Part shown: piece by piece, positions 59,875-64,000 of the stretch | How the letters are laid out: each line of letters begins with the position of its first letter | Numbering within the stretch: the first letter of the stretch is position 1 | Assembly (NCBI RefSeq): GCF_000008185.1 | Contig: NC_002967.9 | Span: 2,666,001 to 2,730,000, forward strand | Length of the DNA: 64,000 nucleotides | Origin: Treponema denticola ATCC 35405 | Lineage (GTDB): Bacteria; Spirochaetota; Spirochaetia; Treponematales; Treponemataceae | Reading direction: 5' to 3' | Notes under the pieces: model-generated | What the model was told of the DNA's origin: nothing | What the model saw: only the letters and a program-made list of their open reading frames with translations | The model's database searches: none | Program-made: the position numbers and the translations under genes

Positions 59875-61215
59875 TTAGCTCCATACTATAGAAATTTCGT
59901 CATTGAAATTTTCATTGATATAATCCAAAGAGAACCCTGTAAGTTTCCTTAACAAAACAAGCTTGGAAGCCCTAGCTATATCCTTGGGTACTGTTTGGCC
60001 TTCGGTTATATAGGCGACAGGAATCTTGTATTCATCCAATACACTGATAATACTGCCAACATGAGCCGTTTCATCAAGCTTTGTAATTATAAGGCTCGAA
60101 AAATTAAAAACGGAATATTGTTTTATTATTTCGATTATGTCGGCAGCCTTAGTTACGGCACTTACTACAAGATGGGTTTCAATCCGGCCCGGCTCTATCT
60201 CATCGAAATACTTTTGCATCTCAAGTATCTTTTCGGGATCGGTCGGACTTCGCCCTGTCGTATCTATACATATAATATCGGCAGAATCCTTATATAGATC
60301 GAGATATTTGTGTAAATCTAATGGATCGGTTGCTATGATAAGCGGAATGCCCATGTGCTCGCAGTATTTTTTTATTTGAAAGGCCGCACCTATTCTGTAT
60401 TGATCGATAGTTATTACCCTCACATCAAGAGAGCGCTTTTCAAGCTTAGAAACAGCCAAAATATAATAGGCAGCAAGTTTTGCAAGAGTTGTAGTCTTTC
60501 CTATACCTGTGGGCCCGACCAAGGCAATAAGTTTTTGCTTTTTAGAAGGATCGTCATTGTTTGTTTCTTCAAGTTTTATCTGTATGGAAGAAGCTATCCA
60601 GTCAAGAACTTTTTTTTGGACAAGCTCAAAATCGTTTAATTCGGCTAAACTTAAATTTTTAGATATCTTTTCTTTTATGGAGCGGATATATTTAGCGGTA
60701 AAATCATTTTCTTCCAAAAGAGCCGCAATTTTCGAAATATTTTCATGCTCCTGGGAAGGAGAGTTCTTTAGCCTTATTTCTTCTACCAGCCTCTCAACGG
60801 TTTCTGCAAGGTTTTTAAACTCCTTAGATTCAATATCGGTTTTTATTGGAGAAGAGCTTTGATTTTCAAGCTTTTCGATATAGGGCATCATCTTCTCGGC
60901 CATTTCTTCCGATTGAGCCGCAGCCAGTTTCATTATTTTTAAACGCTCTTCTGCAAGATTTGCCGGAGAATAAGGTTTTATGGGAGCAACAGCTGACTTA
61001 GATTTAACTTCTTCTTCATTGTTTGAGAATTTGGGAACGAAGGCTTCATTTTGAATATTAAAACTCAACCTTATCGTTTCTTTATTAAAAAGACTAAGGA
61101 AGCCTTCATTTCTTTTTACCTCGCGGCGGGTAATCATTATATTCGGCCCATACTTTTCTTGAATTTTTTGAATACACTTTTCGTATGTTGAAGCTTCCTC
61201 GACAAATGTTTCCAT
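59875..61215 (-). CDS. flhF: Flagellar biosynthesis GTPase FlhF
   Basis: 446 residues. The C-terminal SRP-type GTPase shows VGPTGIGKTTTLAKLAAYY (P-loop), DTTGRSPTD (G3) and TKLDETAHVGSI (G4). The N-terminal part is the usual basic B domain (about 1-110) and an NG-domain helix bundle. It places the flagellar apparatus at the pole with FlhG. ATG 61242 lies inside the -10 hexamer of the promoter at 61241-61269, so ATG 61215 must be used. No other flagellar genes lie upstream in this window (cobD follows instead), so flhF starts the operon here. Confidence 0.93.
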   Translation of the reverse strand: METFVEEASTYEKCIQKIQEKYGPNIMITRREVKRNEGFLSLFNKETIRLSFNIQNEAFVPKFSNNEEEVKSKSAVAPIKPYSPANLAEERLKIMKLAAAQSEEMAEKMMPYIEKLENQSSSPIKTDIESKEFKNLAETVERLVEEIRLKNSPSQEHENISKIAALLEENDFTAKYIRSIKEKISKNLSLAELNDFELVQKKVLDWIASSIQIKLEETNNDDPSKKQKLIALVGPTGIGKTTTLAKLAAYYILAVSKLEKRSLDVRVITIDQYRIGAAFQIKKYCEHMGIPLIIATDPLDLHKYLDLYKDSADIICIDTTGRSPTDPEKILEMQKYFDEIEPGRIETHLVVSAVTKAADIIEIIKQYSVFNFSSLIITKLDETAHVGSIISVLDEYKIPVAYITEGQTVPKDIARASKLVLLRKLTGFSLDYINENFNDEISIVWS

Positions 61216-61240
61216 AATAAACTTTATACCACCCGAAGCC

Positions 61241-61269
61241 ATTATAAAACATTTTTATAAATTTTACAA
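61241..61269 (-). promoter_or_regulatory. Promoter of the flhF-flhG-fliA operon
   Basis: Minus-strand TTGTAA (61264-61269), 17-nt spacer, TATAAT (61241-61246). It overlaps the longer ATG at 61242, which places the transcription start about 61234 and the start codon at 61215. Confidence 0.75.
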
Positions 61270-61285
61270 TACAGATACGGGATGT

Positions 61286-62344
61286 TTATTTTGACCTTTT
61301 AGAGCTTATTGCGTTAATAAATTTACAATTATCTTTATGAGAACGTACGGCAATTCTGATATGATTATCTCCGAGAGTTTTAAAACTGCTGCAGGTTCTG
61401 ATTAAGATTCCCTTTTTTTCAAAAAACTTTAAAGCATCTTCATCTTTTGCATTTAAAACTTTAAGAAGAATAAAATTGCACTGACTTTTATAAGTTTGTA
61501 ATTTTATCTCGCCGCTTGTTCCGTATTTTTCAATATTTTCGAGCAAAAAAACTCTTTCTTTTTGAATATAGGCCTTGCTTTTTGCTATAAAGTCCTCATC
61601 AAAAAAGATTGCAGGAGCGGCAGCTTCTGCAAAGGCGTTTATGTGCCAAGCCATCTCGATTTTAGAAAGAGCGGCTGCCGTATCGGTTGAGGTACAGGCA
61701 TAGCCTAAGCGTATCCCCGGAAGACCAAAAAATTTGGTTGCAGCCCTTATTATACAGATATTTTTATAGCCGTCTTTTTTAAACAGAGCTATGCTGTCAT
61801 AGTCAGGCGGGCAAAACTCGTAAAAAGCCTCATCTAAAAGCAAAAAAACCCCTGTTTTTTGTACAAGAGAATAAATTTGTAAAAGAGCAGTTTTTTCTAT
61901 TCTTAAGCCTGTGGGATTATTCGGATTCCCCAAGATGAGAAGGTCGCCCGCCCTCAGTTTTTTTTCAAGGCCGGCAATATCGGGCAAAAAATCGGGAAGA
62001 TAAGGAAGCTCTAAAACCGGTTTATTATGCACAAGAGCCCTTAATCCGTATTCCGAAAAACAGGGCGTGCATAAAACAACCCTCTTAAACATTGAACAAA
62101 AATTATCGATTATTTCTACAGCCCCATTCCCCAAAACAATATTTTCAGGTCTGCATTTTAAATATTGAGCCGTTACCTTTTTTAGCGAGCGGTAACGGAT
62201 ATCGGGATAAACCAAAAGGTTATTAAAAGAGGCACTTAAGGCCTTTTTTAAGCCCTTAGGTGCCATTAGAGGATTTATATTACTACTAAAATCAATTAAA
62301 ACTTCGTCCTTCTTTTTATAGGACAAAACCCCGCCGTGTTCCAA
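61286..62344 (-). CDS. cobD: CobD-like threonine-phosphate decarboxylase (PLP aminotransferase fold)
   Basis: 352 residues. The opening HGGVLSYKKKDEVLIDFSSN then INPLMAP is the CobD pattern, and LGNPNNPTGLRI with the lysine in RAATKFFGLPGIRLGY are the fold-I aminotransferase motifs. CobD makes (R)-1-amino-2-propanol phosphate for the corrinoid nucleotide loop. The start is TTG 62344, because no ATG is in frame and an AGGCGG lies 7-8 nt before it. It lies far (31 kb) from cbiK-cbiL-cbiA. HisC-like activity is an alternative, but the HGG start favours CobD. Confidence 0.78.
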   Translation of the reverse strand: MEHGGVLSYKKKDEVLIDFSSNINPLMAPKGLKKALSASFNNLLVYPDIRYRSLKKVTAQYLKCRPENIVLGNGAVEIIDNFCSMFKRVVLCTPCFSEYGLRALVHNKPVLELPYLPDFLPDIAGLEKKLRAGDLLILGNPNNPTGLRIEKTALLQIYSLVQKTGVFLLLDEAFYEFCPPDYDSIALFKKDGYKNICIIRAATKFFGLPGIRLGYACTSTDTAAALSKIEMAWHINAFAEAAAPAIFFDEDFIAKSKAYIQKERVFLLENIEKYGTSGEIKLQTYKSQCNFILLKVLNAKDEDALKFFEKKGILIRTCSSFKTLGDNHIRIAVRSHKDNCKFINAISSKRSK

Positions 62345-62515
62345 ACCATACCGCCTATTAAATTATCTTTAAGGATTATAACAGATTTTTAAGAGAATGG
62401 CAAATAACTTGAACTGCATTGATTACAAAAATCTTTTTCTAACTTACTATTTTTTTCAAATATTTTCTATAAATATAATGGGGAGGAGAAAAATAAAAAA
62501 ATCAAGGAGAAAAAA

Positions 62516-63406
62516 ATGGTAAAAAGGTTTGAAGATTTAACACTACAGGATGACTTTATGTTCTGTAAAGTTATGCAAAATCCTGACTTATGCAAAGGAC
62601 TGATTGAAATGATACTATCAGCTACAATAGGTAAGATTGCTTATATTTCGGTACAGCACAATATTAACACATACGAACAAGCAAAATCCGTAAGGTTTGA
62701 TGTTTTAGTGCAGACAGAAAACGGTAAATTCTACGACGTTGAAATGCAGGTAAGCAACGAGAAGAATATACCTAAAAGAATTAGGTTTTATCAAGCAGCC
62801 ATTGATATTTCCTTCTTGGATAAGGGGAATTTCTATAACAATTTAAATGACAGCTTTATAATTTTTATTCGTGCGGAGGTTTTAATACCCCGACGCTCTG
62901 CGTCGTAACAAAGGGTATTAAAACCGACTGCAACCACCTTATGAGAACAACAACCCCGATGCTCTGCATCGGGGTTGTTGATTTGCACTTTTGATGCTAT
63001 CGGTAAAAACAAACCTGTTTATACTTTTGAAAACATCTGTCTTGAAGATAAAAACACATCTTTACAAGATGGAACAAAAAAGGTTATAATAAATGCAGAG
63101 GCCTTTAAAGACACTGAAAACAAAGAATTAAAGGAATTTTTAGAATACCTTAAAACAGGTAAGGCAAAAAGTGAATTTACAAGGAGGATAGAAGAAATGA
63201 TACAAACAGTAAAACAAAATGAACAAGCAAGGCAAGAATATAGATTAATGTCTACTTTTGAGATGGACGCTAGATATAAGGGATTTTCTGAAGGCTTAAA
63301 GCAAAAATCAATAGAAACCGCCAAACTTATGAAGCTAAAAAACTTTGATACAGCCTTAATTAAAGAAATAACCGGTCTTCCCGAGTCCGAAATTGAAAAG
63401 CTGTAA
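62516..63406 (+). pseudogene. Rpn-family nuclease/putative transposase gene interrupted by a 114-bp element
   Basis: The 5' part (62516-62908) has the PD-(D/E)XK/Rpn N-terminus QDDFMFCKVMQNPDLCKGLI then YDVEMQVSNE. It stops in TAA inside an inserted element. The 3' part (from 62984, in the same frame) continues CTFDAIGKNKPVYTFENICL and ends with the Rpn C-terminal coiled region. Removing 62870-62983 restores SFIIFI-CTFDAIGK. The gene once encoded about 258 residues. AAGGAG lies before ATG 62516. Rpn proteins promote RecA-independent recombination. Confidence 0.85.
62870..62983 (+). mobile_element. 114-bp double-hairpin element inserted in the Rpn gene
   Basis: The insertion is bounded by ATT at 62867-62869 and 62981-62983, a possible 3-bp target duplication. 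It holds two hairpins. Hairpin 1: GGTTTTAATACCC (62878-62890) pairs with 62913-62925 and encloses a second stem CGACGC-TCT-GCGTCG (62891-62905). Hairpin 2: CAACAACCCCGATGC-TCT with its complement, ending at 62980. The TCT loop is shared. No coding capacity, and no inverted ends seen. It looks like a non-autonomous repeat; no other copy was found in the window. Confidence 0.7.
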
Positions 63407-63472
63407 CCTAGATAGACTCACAAATTTTACCTGCTAAATTGCAGTTCGTATAATTAAATTCAAACTGCCCCC

Positions 63473-63501
63473 TTGCGGATAAGTCAAAAATAAGTTATAC
63501 T
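63473..63501 (+). promoter_or_regulatory. pyrG promoter
   Basis: TTGCGG (63473-63478), 17-nt spacer, TATACT (63496-63501). The expected start site (about 63508) lies only about 13 nt before the terminator hairpin. Confidence 0.6.
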
Positions 63502-63520
63502 AAAGCACGGTTGGAAGCCT

Positions 63521-63545
63521 AAAAACGGCTCAGCCGTTTTTTTTT
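63521..63545 (+). terminator. Terminator hairpin / possible attenuator before pyrG
   Basis: AAAAACGGCT (63521-63530) pairs with AGCCGTTTTT, followed by a T-run. It lies after the pyrG promoter and before its ATG, so it could attenuate pyrG. It could also end the Rpn transcript. An alternative pairing of AGCC (63517-63520) with GGCT (63527-63530) would open the hairpin. Confidence 0.6.
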
Positions 63546-63560
63546 GGTCGGGGGAAAATT

Positions 63561-64000
63561 ATGAAATCTAAGTTTATCTTTATAACAGGCGGAGTTGTTT
63601 CATCTTTAGGCAAGGGCCTAACGGCAGCTTCTATAGGAATGCTTTTAAAAAGCCGCGGATATTCCGTAGTCAATCAAAAATTCGATCCGTATTTAAACGT
63701 AGATCCGGGTACCATGAACCCCTACCAGCACGGTGAAGTCTTTGTTACGGAAGACGGGGGCGAAACAGATCTCGACCTGGGCCACTACGAAAGATTTACC
63801 GATGTTCCCCTGCATAAATTTAACAGTACCTCAGCCGGAAAAGTCTATCTAGCCATTTTAGACAGAGAAAGAGCCGGAGGCTATAACGGCGGCACCGTAC
63901 AAGTTGTTCCTCATGTTACCGACGAAATCCAGTCCCGAATTCTAGGAACGGCTGAACAAACAGGAGCCGACTTTGTTATTTCCGAAATAGGCGGCACCGT
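63561..64000 (+). CDS. pyrG: CTP synthase, N-terminal part
   Basis: The first 146 residues only; the gene continues past the right edge. [20 protein letters not shown] is the synthetase-domain P-loop of CTP synthase, followed by the [20 protein letters not shown] segment and [12 protein letters not shown] synthase makes CTP from UTP, ATP and glutamine. GGGGGAAAA lies before ATG 63561. It has its own promoter and a terminator hairpin in its short leader. Confidence 0.96.
   Translation, partial: MKSKFIFITGGVVSSLGKGLTAASIGMLLKSRGYSVVNQKFDPYLNVDPGTMNPYQHGEVFVTEDGGETDLDLGHYERFTDVPLHKFNSTSAGKVYLAILDRERAGGYNGGTVQVVPHVTDEIQSRILGTAEQTGADFVISEIGGT

Noticed and set aside
62870-62983. Self-splicing intron or sequencing error in the Rpn gene
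   Set aside because: Too short for an intron, and the paired hairpins plus ATT repeats fit an insertion.
1-64000. CRISPR arrays, rRNA genes, prophage
   Set aside because: No regularly spaced repeats, no rRNA-like sequence and no phage structural genes were found.

Overview
The window looks like chromosome from an oral, Treponema denticola-type spirochete. Evidence: an AT-rich coding style over most of its length, a treponemal flagellar/motility operon (flhF-flhG-unknown-fliA/whiG-FapA-like), an ileS gene followed by a lipoprotein of the length and position of T. pallidum Tp0453, a long treponemal/chlamydial-type glyA, and many small lipoproteins. The species assignment is inference; no database was consulted.

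Region 1 (1-10,809) is visibly richer in G+C and uses different codons and strong Shine-Dalgarno sites, so it is probably an acquired island. It holds a pair of ABC exporter-type half transporters (one cut by the window edge), a TetR repressor with repeated GTTAGCTAAC operators, a complete oligopeptide/nickel-type importer (lipoprotein receptor, two permeases, one double ATPase, all joined by 4-nt ATGA/GTGA overlaps), a small helix-turn-helix-like protein, a SAM methyltransferase, a GNAT acetyltransferase and a membrane protein.

Region 2 (10,882-31,862) is AT-rich. It contains a 2H phosphoesterase, a Cys-rich DUF5714-like protein, oligoendopeptidase F, an M28-type peptidase, a class II Fic protein, tRNA-Lys(CUU), a GlpABC-like glycerol-3-phosphate dehydrogenase operon ending in an orphan ABC ATPase, lipoate-protein ligase, a GntR-YtrB-type ABC operon with a large palindromic operator, a COG4586/4587/3694-type ABC exporter with an MFS pump, three corrinoid genes (cbiK, cbiL, and a cbiA-like gene lacking the amidotransferase cysteine), a GAF/HD-GYP protein and two zinc-ribbon proteins.

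Region 3 (31,877-54,542) is housekeeping and envelope: Tp0453-like lipoprotein, ileS, guaB (catalytic residues at the same numbers as Tritrichomonas foetus IMPDH), a nitrilase-like amidohydrolase, glyA, two membrane lipid/glycan enzymes, a DUF4139 protein, a TPR protein, two paralogous outer-membrane-type proteins, DUF2156, a threonine synthase paralogue whose PLP lysine is arginine, a 44-residue ORF, a 1201-residue GH13-like protein with an altered NHD motif, and a DUF4349 lipoprotein.

Region 4 (54,539-64,000) is the motility operon, transcribed leftward from a promoter directly before flhF, then cobD, an Rpn-family nuclease gene broken by a 114-bp double-hairpin element, and the start of pyrG behind a promoter-proximal terminator hairpin. 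Several AT-rich-region genes have a -10 hexamer only 6-8 nt before ATG and no ribosome-binding site, which suggests leaderless mRNAs.
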